Below are positions 43,726 to 53,919 of a stretch of DNA of 64,000 nucleotides, piece after piece. Positions within the stretch are counted from its first letter, which is position 1. Each line of letters opens with the position of its first letter. The notes beneath the pieces are model-generated. The model did no database searches, had not been told where the DNA came from, and was given only the letters and a program-made list of their open reading frames with translations. A program made the translations under genes and the position numbers. This stretch comes from Phoma sp. XZ068 (Eukaryota > Ascomycota > Dothideomycetes > Pleosporales > Didymellaceae): the NCBI GenBank assembly GCA_004835665.1, contig RBKR01000002.1, positions 1,674,001 to 1,738,000 on the forward strand, given 5' to 3'.

Positions 43726-46700
43726 GTTGAAGTCGTTGAAGGGTACGAACAAAGGGTAAGACTGCAACAAGGAAGATGCGCTATGCACACCAAAAAGGAT
43801 ATCGAATGGAAGGGGAAGTCTCGAGTCGAAGAGTCGCTGGAGACGAGCACAAGGATTGAGTTGCGATTACGTGATTAAGGATCGTACTGATCGTAGTGGT
43901 AAGGTAGCGTTATGATCGAAGTCCGGCCGATGGGCAATGCAATGCAGATGGAGCTATTAACAAAGAGTGCTTCCGTATCCAGGAGCTGGTTTGGCTGTCA
44001 AAGGCAGGGTCCAACGCGTCGAGCTGCGGACGGAAGGGGCGGTTGGCGAGACAGGCAGGCGCGTGATGCAGGCGTGTTTGCAGCAGGGGCGGTAAGCAGG
44101 CTGGAGGCACAAACGGTTGATGCGGCTGGAAGGCGGGCGAGTTGCGGTCTTTTCTCACAGGCAGAGCGACGGGACTGGCGCGCGCTCAGAGGTCCCGGGA
44201 TTAGGTGGGGTGGCTAAAGCTGTCCAAACAAGCAGGACGATATAAGATGCAGAAGCTGCACTGAGGCAGAGAAGAGAGTGAAGAGGTCGGAGGGAATGGG
44301 CGCGAGCTCTGGAGGGGCCAGGAGAAAAGATGACAAGCGGACGGCAGACGAGGGAAGCGAGCGGGCGGGACTATTTGATGCCTACTGCCTTCTGGCTGCT
44401 TGGCTTTGTGCAGGGAGCCCTAGCGCGCACACGGCTAGCTCCACCTGGCCCCTGAGGCGCTGCAGCACTGGGTGCAGACGATGAAACAGCGGCAGCCATG
44501 CGCAGATATCGAGGGATGGAGCGCCTGCTGCCCTGCTCCTGCGCTGATCGCTGGTGCAGCAGCGTCCAGCATGCTCGGTGCCCGCGATGGTGCTGTGAAA
44601 GCCTGCGCGCCCCCGTGATGCCCTGGAGCAAAGCCCTTTCGCGCTGGCCCACGCCCGGCAAGCCATGCCCCAGTAGTCTCGCTGCAGACACCAGGGTTCG
44701 CTGTCCTCGCGTCGCCGCCGTTGCCAGTAGCTGCCAGCAGGTGCAAACAGCCCATCGCAACGGCGCGCCCTCATTGCTCGAGCATCCGGCCCTTCGCACA
44801 CCGCAACACGCGCTCCACGACTGCGATGGCGTCTGTCTGCGTGCGACGTCCAGTCATTCGCAGCGACCGGTGACTTGGTCTGCCCTAACGGCGGCTCGCG
44901 AGGAAACCAACTCGCTCGCCCTGCGCTATTGGCCACGACTCCCGCCCGCGGTCAGCCACGAACAGCTGCTCTCTCATTCTAATTATAATCCATGCATCTT
45001 CACCGAGACGTGAGCACATCTCGCCGTGCATCGCTGCCTGTGGATGTCTGCGACCCAACATTGCCGCCATCATGCCAAAGTCCCCATTGAGCTGCTGCAC
45101 GAGGCTGGCAAGAGTCAAACGTTGCGCCGAGCCGCCCACTAGTGCAAACTGCCGACTATCGACTGTCAGCTCCTCGATGCCCGCTAGAGGCCGTCTTCCC
45201 ACGCGCAATCTGCAATGCATTTCCGCAATCCGTGCGGGACTACCTTCCGTGCTAATGATAAGCTTCACGCGCGTCACCAGCACTTGGTGGGTAGCAATGT
45301 TTGCAAGACTCGTACAGGCACGCAACACCGCCTGCCCTTACGCGTCACCTTCGAACATCGCACTCTCAACACCAACGTCTGCTCGTGTGGTCTCGTTGTC
45401 CTCTTTTCGCTCTCCGTCCAATATGCCGGGGAAGCCCTGTTGATCCGGTCTGAAACCGTCTCATCTGGCGGCCTGTGCGTTTTATCTCATCTCGGTAACA
45501 CCGCCTGCAGAACTCATGCCTATTCTCGACCCAATTCGGCCCTGAAACGTGCTCTGGTCCTGGTTGGATTTCCGTTTCGTTCTCCGAGGCACTGGCACTC
45601 GACATCCTTGCGTGAAGGCCTCGAGCACATCCTGTTCACGTAATCTGCATCCGCGAGCATCCTGCTATCCGGGGCATCCTAACGCTCACGTGATTGGGAA
45701 CCAAATCATCTAGAGAACACCACTGGACCCTAAAAACGTCCAGTCTTGTTACTGCCGATCCCATTGCAGATATCTCTAATCAGAAGGCATAAAGTAGGTA
45801 GGGCTGAGGTAGCCTTCCCTGCCGCCCACTGCCGCTCGCTACCGAAGAATGCTAAGCGCAGCGTCGAATAAACGCAATGTTTCAAGTTCGACAGATGTCA
45901 TGCGCGGCATGACGAGGAATCTCCGCTTCCGCTGGCCATGAGGCAACGGCTTCGTCGTTCGCATTGCGGAGGAGATTAGATTGTCGACGTTATATTGACT
46001 AGGATCACGCACCCATGTGTCTGGGTGATCGGTTGCTCCACCTGTCCAGCATGCTGGCTGTACCCGGCCTGTGGATGAGATAGCACAGTTGTTTTGTCAC
46101 TGAAGCAACCACTCCTCGCCGGAGGACAGCACGTCCGCCCGTTGAAACGATTCTAGAAAGAAAGAACATCCACATTCTCGCAATTCTCGCAGTAAGGACA
46201 GACTCAACTGTTAAATGTGCCCAGCCAGGATTTTACGATATTATTGAAGGGAGTACTATATATTGCTCAAACACTCTCCTATACGAACTAAGAGCCATCA
46301 ATAGCACCGTGAGCAACATCAGATCAGTACTCGATTGCATCACTCCTGATTTGGATGACTAGTTGACGGGAGTACATCGGGAACCATTGAAGATCCTCCT
46401 GCTCTGCAATGGAACCCCTGCAGGACCTTTACCTCAGCGAAATGCAAGCCCTGGACGCATACGCAAGCGACAAGAGAAACACCAAACAACAATAATATGC
46501 CGACACAACGAACGATGAACGGATTTCACGGCTTTACTGTCGATCTGTTTGCAATCTCTCTCTCGACCACATGTTTCAACCAGCCAACCCCACACACCCT
46601 GCCACCAACACTTCGAAACACTCAACCTCTACTGAGGCCTTGAAGTTTATACTCCCCCTTGAACCTACCCGCATCACCCACGTCACCACCTCGTTGCAGC

Positions 46701-47332
46701 GTAAACCTTGTGTCGACCATCTGTCACGCTCTGGATCTCGGTCTCGAACCTTGCGTGTGGAGATCAAACTCTTCTGGCTTCATGCTTTGGAACAGTCGAA
46801 ACATGACAGATTGAGTGAAGCGACGTGGAGGTGTTGGGTAGGGGCGGAGGGGTGGTAAGTGAAACGGTGACAGGTGCTAGTGAGGGAGTGGGTGATGTCA
46901 GACCACTTTTTGCAGGGCGAGATGCGAACACCAAAAGCTAACGACGTGGAGCAACTGTTTTTGAAAGAGGTAATGTGGTTTGATGGAAGGTTTTGGGATA
47001 TTTTCTGGTTCTAACTTCTGCGCTTTTGGCTCTTTGAGAGTTGCCCCCGTGTCTCGCATTAAACGTTCCAGCACTCGAGTTCAGGGCTTGATGCAATTAC
47101 ACCAAGAAGTAGGAACTTTCAATGCAGCACTTCAACACTCCTAGCTGTGACAAAGGAGTGCATTCCATCCCCACGACCTGTAACACTCCCCATCATGGCA
47201 AGGCTGCTGTCTAAACTCAATCCTGGTGATATACCCTCCATATGACCCCAGCAGCAGCCTTCGAGACATGCGCAACATATTAGTACCTGTACAACCCAGC
47301 ATAAGTAAAAATAAGAACAGCTCCTTCAGGAC
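43726..47332. other. 3.6 kb without recognised genes
   Basis: The stretch 44.2-45.6 kb is GC-rich and has overlapping open frames of 100-180 codons on both strands. Their translations are low-complexity Arg/Ala/Ser-rich, and none has a recognisable domain. The right half is more mixed in composition. No tRNA, rRNA or transposon end was identified. The left part probably contains the promoter and leader of the gene ending at 42133. Confidence 0.4.
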
Positions 47333-47581
47333 TTAATAGAGCACAATCACGTCCACACTCATCCCGACTGACCGAAGCTCGCAATGCTTCCCCGGCCCCC
47401 ACCCTTTGCAGACGGTCGCCGAGGCAGACAACGTGGTAGCGACTTCCTCCTTCCCCCAACGGATCCCTGCGGGATGAGACCCGATGCGTTCGATATGCCT
47501 GACGAGTCCACCGAGCCCTTTCTCAGCGATGTACCCGTGCAGATCGGTGAACGACCAGACCGCGGTAGACATATTGGACAT
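47333..47581 (-). CDS. Possible small protein or last exon
   Basis: Minus-strand frame of 82 codons with GC-rich third positions like neighbouring real genes. It begins MSNMSTAVWSFTDLHGYIAE and ends SVGMSVDVIVLY. The tail contains two Cys flanking KGWGPGKH. The frame remains open upstream to about 47608, with hydrophobic residues before the Met, so it could be the last exon of a small secreted protein. A competing plus-strand frame overlaps it. No family is recognised. Confidence 0.3.
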   Translation of the reverse strand: MSNMSTAVWSFTDLHGYIAEKGLGGLVRHIERIGSHPAGIRWGKEEVATTLSASATVCKGWGPGKHCELRSVGMSVDVIVLY

Positions 47582-47980
47582 GAGAAAGTGGACGAAGGAG
47601 AAGCAGACAACGCAGTATCAAGTGAATCCGCTGAGGATATCTACCCAGCCGACGCATCACCTCTGCCAGATCACGAATAGCCTCGTATTTGTAGAGGAAT
47701 GCAGAACAGTATAGCAGATATCATGTCATATATCTATATGCTCGTCACCCACTAAAGAAATACCCGCACCCTCTGCGGGCCGGGATATATGAATTTATTC
47801 CCTCCTTTCCTAAGCAATCCAATGCGCCGTATCATGCCGGTTCGTCTAGCATGCTATAAACCGTCGTCTCCAGATGCACACACTATGGCTCCCTCAGTAT
47901 CTACTCGTTTGCTAGCTAGTTCATGTAGGGCTCGTCTCGTAACAACCTCACGCGTTTGAAGGTCGTGGTGAGGAGCCGTT

Positions 47981-49279
47981 CTACTCGTCGTCCACGCCTT
48001 CGAGGAGTGTGAATTCCAGCACGTCGCTGAGCGTCAGTACGCCGCGCAGTTTGGCGTCTTCGTCGATGACGATGAAGCGGTGGACACGCGACTTGCGGAT
48101 TGTGTCGTAGATGGTTGACATGCTGTCTTGTACTGAGCAGGTGAAGATGCCCGGGAAGTCCTGTTACATGTTGGTAATTGGTTCTGGCGTATGTGAATGC
48201 AAGAGCTTACTGGTGAGCGTTTCAACAACGCATCGCCGACGGTGAGGTTCAGGTCGTCGTATGAGCCGCCCTTGATCAATGCGATTACGTCGACTGATTC
48301 GAAGACGTTCAGTACGGTGCCTGTTTTTGTTAGCTGTGGAGATATTCACGTGATAAACTCAACGTACCATGCTTATCCACAATTGGCACGCTGCTGATGT
48401 TCTTCTTTACCAGCATGTGAATGACGTCCATGACTGGTGTATTCATATGACACGTCGCAATGTCCTTGTAGGTGCCGACGTTCATCTCTCTGAGTGGCTT
48501 GCGCAGTTTCTGCGTCTCCTTTACGTTCACAGCAATGAACTTCAGGATGCGGTACTGGGTGATGACGGAGACCACCATGGTGCGTTTTGTCTCATCGTCG
48601 ATGTCGACTACGGGAATACGGCGGGCGCGGGACTCGAGCATTTTCCGACATGCTTCGTAGACGGGGCGGTCAGGGTGGCAGGATATTGTTTCGATGGGCT
48701 TGACACCGAGGGCCTTTTCGATTTCTGCTGGGTTAGCAGGGGATGGTCGTGTCAAGGGGGAATGCAAGTACCTCTCAGGCTGCTCAGACGGAACTTGTCG
48801 ACCTTTTGCAGAGCATCAGGGTTCTGCCAGTAGTACTGGATGACGTTGATGTAGTCGGCGGTGGTGAGGAGACCTGCAAAGGTGGAGGACTTGGAGTCCC
48901 ATAGCGGCGCAGATACGATGCCTGGGGCCGTCAGTCGCTCGTCTCCCACACATTCCCGTGCGTCGTACCATTCTGGGTGAGGATGTTGAGGCTCTTCTGC
49001 ACGCGCAGGGCCGTGTCGAGGATGATCAGGCGGTAGCTGATGGGCAGCACGTCATAGCTGGTCCTGGCCTTGAGGAATTCGCGAATCGTGCGCTGTCATC
49101 GTCAGCCTCTTGCAGCAGCCCCGTGCGTCGTCTGCGCGTACCAGGCCGTCCAGCTGCTCGCGGTCGAGCGCGGTGAATGTGCGCGGCGGCAGGATCGGGC
49201 GGGCCTGCTCGAGCAGCGTCCGGGGTGAGACAAAGTTGGGGCGGCCCTCGCTAGGGCGGGCTTCGGTGTCGCCCGACAT
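47981..49279 (-). CDS. SNF4: AMPK gamma subunit (Snf4), four CBS motifs
   Basis: Regulatory gamma subunit of the SNF1/AMPK kinase, which senses adenine nucleotides through CBS motifs and controls derepression of carbon-use genes. Six exons 49279-49142, 49092-48969, 48921-48772, 48724-48368, 48320-48211 and 48160-47981 join in frame to 352 residues, near yeast Snf4 (322). Hallmarks: FLKARTSYDVLPISYRLIIL, APLWDSKSSTFAGLLTTADY, INVIQYYW, IETISCHPDRPVYEACRKML, ARRIPVVDID, MVVSVITQYRILKFIA, ISSVPIVDKHG, VLNVFESVDVIALIKGG, KSRVHRFIVIDE and GVLTLSDVLEF. All five introns are 46-50 nt. The N-terminal about 25 residues are a variable extension. Confidence 0.95.
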
Positions 49280-49664
49280 GGTTGCTGCGATGCTCGCGAG
49301 TTTGGAGCCAGAGCCGCATGGGGGGATGTGTGCAGCTCACCGGCGTAGCGTCGACGGTCGAAAGGTGGGTCGAGCGTGCGCCTTGATCGTGGGGAACATC
49401 GCGCGGAGCTCCGAGTGCTGCAAACAACGACGTCGTCGCCCGCCCGCACAGACCTGCCACGCGGGGCATCCCAGTCACAGATAGGAGCGTGCATGTGCTT
49501 CGCGTGGAAACGGTTGAATTCTTCTGCCAGAACGCCTGGCTTCGCACAGCTAAAATCTGGGAGCATGCCTACATAGGAAAGGCCTAGGCGACAGACTCCA
49601 GGCACGATACATGCCAAAAACACACATTGCCGCCCCATCCACCAAGGTTGAGTAACTACGAAAT
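49280..49664. other. Short intergenic region
   Basis: Upstream of SNF4 and downstream of the PP2C gene, both on the minus strand. Presumed to contain the SNF4 promoter; no defined motif was recognised. Confidence 0.3.
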
Positions 49665-51356
49665 CTAACCTGACTTCTTCTGCGCGGCCTTGGCTGCTTC
49701 TAGATTCAGCTCAGGCCCCGGCTCCTTCTCCTCTTCTTCTTGGATAATCTCTGCTGCGGCACTCTCAACAGACTGCTGAGGCTCGCCAATCGACTTCTTT
49801 GCCTGGGCAACGATAGCCTCGGCCTCCGTGACACTGCCCTTTGCCGTCAAGGCGTCTCCCTCGACGCCAATGGCACCTTCGTTCTTGCGCTGCCTAACAG
49901 CCTTGTTGTCAAAGCGAACAACCATGCACGACAAGTTGTCGGTCGAGAAACGTGCCAGAGCGTGGTCGACAAGCTTCTTGGACGCTTCTTGTGGGTCCTG
50001 GATTTGGCGAACAAGGTCGACGGCCTCTTGGTCAGAGCAAACGTCCCAGAGCTGGTAGTGTTAGTGTTTGTGTTTGTGGTAGTACAGAATGGCTTCACTT
50101 ACACCATCGCAAGCCAGGATCAGGAACTCATCCTGATCCGCTTGAATCACAGTCTCTGTGGTATACGGGTGGCCGGTGACCAGGTCCTTCATGTACGCAT
50201 CGCCAAGTGCTCGCGTTACAGCGAGAACACCGTTAACGCGGTTGTTGAGGATTAATCCGCCTGCGCTGGCCACACGGCGGCCTTCGTTCTCATCGCTACC
50301 TTTGTGATCGTACGATAGACGCAGGGCTCGGCCGTTTCTGCAAAGAACAATGCGTGCATCACCAACGTTGGCCGTGTACAGCACTCGTTGACGACTAGCC
50401 TCGCCTTGTAACCGGTCTGCTACTGCATGTGCCTCAGCTGCTTCTCCCTGAACAGCATCCCCGCCCTCGTTCTTGATAGCTGATGCCGCGGCAGGAGCGA
50501 AGAGGACAGAGCCAGTGGAAGACTGGGCATTAGGAACCCGGTCCTCCCACCTCAGAACTGCGGTGACTGCGGTGCAGCCGCTGTTCTTGAGTGGCAGCTT
50601 TTCGAGTTGGTTGTCGACTGTTGTAAAAGTCTGGTCGAGGAGCTCAGGAATAGGCGTGTTAGGGTTCTTCTTGATCGTCTCCTCCAGGATCAAATGAAGC
50701 TTCTTTCCACACCAGTCTGCAGCAAAGGTTCCAGCATGGCCATCGAAAATGGCAAAGTACCCGTTATCCGTTTCGGCGACTTGCTGGTTGGTGGTTTCCG
50801 ACTGCACAGAGCCAGCATCAGACGTAGAACCCCTCTTCTCGCCGCCGAGAGAAGGCGCAGGCGTACTTAAGAAGTTGTATAGGTAGGCGTGTGTATCCTC
50901 CATCGTCCTCCTGCACTTCTTGTTCTTGTCTTCTGTCACACCAACGCGGAAGGTCGAACGCGGCGTCGGGGCAGACTCGCCGGCCGAGTTGTTGAACGAG
51001 CCCTGGGGAACGCTGAGTGCTGCGTCCAGTTTCCCAAGCTTCTGAATGGGCGTCTCCGCCTTCCCAGGCGAAGCTCCAGGCGGAGAGGCAGCATTAGGGT
51101 TGGAGCTGAGGTGCAGTGACTGCTTTGCGCTGGAGAACATATCCCTCGCACGCGATACGCCGCTACTCCGTCTCTTCTTCTCCGTGTTAGGGTTTGAGGT
51201 ATCGCTGAGCTTGCGGTCCGTTCCATTGCCGGCGGGTGCACCTCCCATTGTCGCGTCGTTCATGGGAGCAGCGGGCGCAGGTCCTCGTGGGTCGTTGACA
51301 GCTGGGCCGTCGTTAACAGCAATTTCGTCGTCTTTTCCAGGGGAGGTGCCGAACAT
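49665..51356 (-). CDS. PTC1: Protein phosphatase 2C, Ptc1 type
   Basis: Mg/Mn-dependent Ser/Thr phosphatase. Yeast Ptc1 dephosphorylates the Hog1 MAPK and other stress kinases. Exons 51356-50103 and 50051-49665 join to 546 residues, much longer than yeast Ptc1 (281). The catalytic domain covers about 140-475: FRVGVTEDKNKKCRRTMEDT, GYFAIFDGHAG (metal Asp and Gly), NSGCTAVTAVLRWE, VLYTANVGDARIVLCRNG, LSYDHKGSDENEGRRV, RVNGVLAVTRALGD, LILACDGLWDVCSDQEAVDL (joined across the intron) and STDNLSCMVVRF. The extra length comes from a Ser/Pro-rich N-terminus, inserts after MEDT and after the LRWE strand, and an acidic C-tail. The start is uncertain: the frame stays open to about 51450 without ATG, behind an acceptor-like CTAG, so an upstream exon is possible. 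Confidence 0.9.
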
Positions 51357-52487
51357 GCGATTCAGCAAGCCTCCGTTACTGGAGAAGCTGCGGCGCTTGT
51401 TACCTGCCAGGTTGAAGAGCTCGCGACGGCGTTTTGTGCGCGGGTGGCGGATGAACTAGCTGCTCTGCGCGGGGAATATCACCAAGTTGGCGAATTGGGC
51501 GTGTTCGAAGGTGACGTCAATAACCTGCGTAGGATCCCAGATATCAGCGCAGGCTCTCGTCAAGCGAATCGACAACACGCAAGGGCAAGCAAAGAGGGGC
51601 AATCAGAACGAGTCCGTGCGCCGCCATGTGTAGTCAACCGGGTAGGTACACGTACGGTGTGCGCTGTGGGTCGGGAGTGCAACAATCGACTGGGGGACGC
51701 GCGTGGACAGCAAAGTCGTGTGTGGGAGAAGAGATGTGGTCTTGTTGCGCGCGACAATTAGTGAATGGTGATCGCTGCTGTTAGGCGCCTTGTCCAAATG
51801 ACGTCGGCGATCCGGACAAGGAAGAGCACGAGACGATGCGTAGGAGGTTCGAGGAGCGGGAAGGGATTCAGACCGGATAGGGCCTAGGGATAGCGTGTTG
51901 AAGAGTTGTGCAGAGAACTACGGGCTGTGCGTGTGTGCACTGCCTCCTGTCTTGGAGGGAAGTGCGGGGCCCATGGCTTGAAGGTGCTCTCTTCAAGGGG
52001 CTTGAGAGCTGCTGCTACCCCGCTGGTGCCTTACAAAACCTGCAGAGCTGACAATAATCGTGGCTGAACAACGGCCCTGAAGCAGTTCGAGGTCTTGTGA
52101 CTGCTGCATTCCCAGCGCATGCAGCGCCCGAGCCTTTGGTGGTCTCGTTTTGGGTGCGTGGGAGACGAATGATCAGCAGTCTAGGCTTCAGGAATGTCCG
52201 CCGGCTCAAAGGGTGGAGAAAGCAGGGATATTCTAGACTATGGTTCATGTAACTAACTCCTAGTTCGCCGCGGAGAGACACCGACGAATCGAGTGCCATA
52301 TAGAGCGGTACACAGCATGAAAGCAGCGGTTGTAGGCAGCCTCAATATGTTGATAGCTAGCCTTGAGACACTGCTACCGCAGCTGGCTATGTAATAGTTT
52401 GCAGCCTGGCGAAAACCACGTCGCAGCTCAGCCTTAATCGCTGTAAATAGAGCTAGCTCTGGATTAAAGACCTGGCACAACACTTCA
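51357..52487. promoter_or_regulatory. PP2C upstream region with a perfect CRE
   Basis: Contains TGACGTCA at 51512-51519, about 155 bp upstream of the assigned PP2C ATG, in non-coding or leader sequence. The remainder up to the VPS2 stop has no recognisable gene. Confidence 0.45.
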
Positions 52488-53344
52488 TCATCTCCTCAGG
52501 CTGTCTAGTCGTGCCTGGAGGTCATCGTCGTCGGGGTCAGCACCGCCGCCAATGGCCTGCGCCACTCTACCCTCAGGCACGGCAGCTTTCTGGAGACCGC
52601 TTGGGGTTTCTCCCATCTGTTGATTGTAAGCAGTGCTCCTCTCGATCGGGATGAACTACTCACGGCCTGGCCAAGATCAATGCCTATTTCATCCAAGACC
52701 TGGTTCACGACGTCCTCGCTCTCTTCTTCATCCTCCATGCCGGTAGCGTCGTCGATAGCGTCGTCCATCATCTCCTGTCGCTGGTCCATGATATCGTTCT
52801 CCTTCTCAAACTCCATGGCGATACGCTGTAGAGCCGGCAAATTCATCTGCCTGTTCATGCTCCCCAGTAATGCTGTCTGTTGTTAGATGTGTGATTGTTG
52901 ACGCTGCTGCCTGCACGTACTTGTTGCTCCCTTCATAGACTGCATCATCTGCTCGTTACTGCGGACAGTCTGGGTCGTGTCAGTACGCTGAGTGTATAGC
53001 ATAGGAGATCAACCAACCTGTATCCTCAGCGATATCGCCTGTAGCTGCGTCCTCATCTGGTAGAACTTTTGGATGTATCTCCTTGTCCGTACGAGGTCCT
53101 TTGCCTGTATACGCAACGGTCCCATCTGCCCATTCTTGGCGCTCTTCTTAATGTCTGCGACCAACTTCTTCTCCTGGTTCTCGAGTTTCACGCGCTCGCG
53201 GTCGAGTTCTCGTTGGGTCTTCTCGAGCGCTCGCTGGTGCTTGCGCAGACGCTCCGCCGGCGTCATGCGCTTTCCGAATGCCCATTCTACAATCTAAACA
53301 CGTCAGGCGGTGTGCATGACCAATCCGGCAGTACGTACATTCAT
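52488..53344 (-). CDS. VPS2: ESCRT-III subunit Vps2/Did4 (CHMP2)
   Basis: ESCRT-III component that, with Vps24 and Snf7, drives membrane scission into multivesicular bodies and recruits Vps4. Five exons 53344-53339 (only 6 nt, MN), 53293-53018, 52969-52921, 52872-52664 and 52616-52488 join in frame to 222 residues. Hallmarks: IVEWAFGKRMTPAERLRKHQ, ALEKTQRELDRERVKLENQE, QAKDLVRTRRYIQKFYQMRT, LQAISLRIQTVRSNEQMMQS, MNRQMNLPALQRIAMEFEKE, the acidic segment and the C-terminal MIM1-type helix DDLQARLDSLRR, which binds the Vps4 MIT domain. The 6-nt first exon is set by the GTACGT donor and TTTAG acceptor. It gives the MNIVEWAFGK start expected of filamentous-fungal Vps2. The gene is divergent from FZO1. 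Confidence 0.95.
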
Positions 53345-53919
53345 AGTTGCTGGACAGCGTGGGGTTGATGGTAGACGAAATGCTGCGCGCTGACGCCGCA
53401 ATGGATGTTGGCAACGTCAGTACCGTGCAGATGCTAGTCTTGTATATCAAGCTCTCAAGGCGACTGTGCAGGTAGACTGTGCGTGACGGCGCGTGGTGGT
53501 GAACGTGGAGTAGCTGGGGTTGTGATAGCGGGTAGGGCTCGGTATGACGCTACTGCTACGGCCGCCTTGGACAATGGTCAAGCTCACTATCTAGACGACA
53601 CTCGACGCCAGCGCTTGTCGCGCGTGTATAGTGATGAAACAATTCCAGTAAATTGGGACCTGATCAAAGAGAGCACTCCCAGCTAGCCATTCTGAAAAAG
53701 AAGCACAGGATTCGGCTTCGGCACGTGTCAACGGTCTGGCAGCGGCGAACCAATCCCTGCCGCTGCGCTTGGGCGCCACAGCAGGTGTTTCCTGCATCAT
53801 CCATCACGTTACGACATTTCTTTTCACCTCCATCGCACGGCCGCTCGCCACACCCCTACACACACCGCACTCCACGACATGCCCGCGTACTGGACTGCGC
53901 GCACAACACAGCCACCTCG
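53345..53919. promoter_or_regulatory. Divergent promoter of VPS2 and FZO1
   Basis: 575 bp between two divergent membrane-remodelling genes. The FZO1 frame is open through much of it without an ATG. The right end is rich in CAC/CCA, typical of a leader. No specific operator was recognised. Confidence 0.35.

Noticed and set aside
42889..43878. 329-codon plus-strand frame
   Set aside because: Shadow of the disordered polyQ-containing gene; its Leu/Val/Gly-rich translation arises from the opposite strand's Gln/Pro codons.
44382..44936. 184-codon minus-strand frame in a GC-rich segment
   Set aside because: Arg/Ala/Ser-rich product without any domain, overlapped by equally long frames on both strands; typical of GC-rich non-coding DNA.
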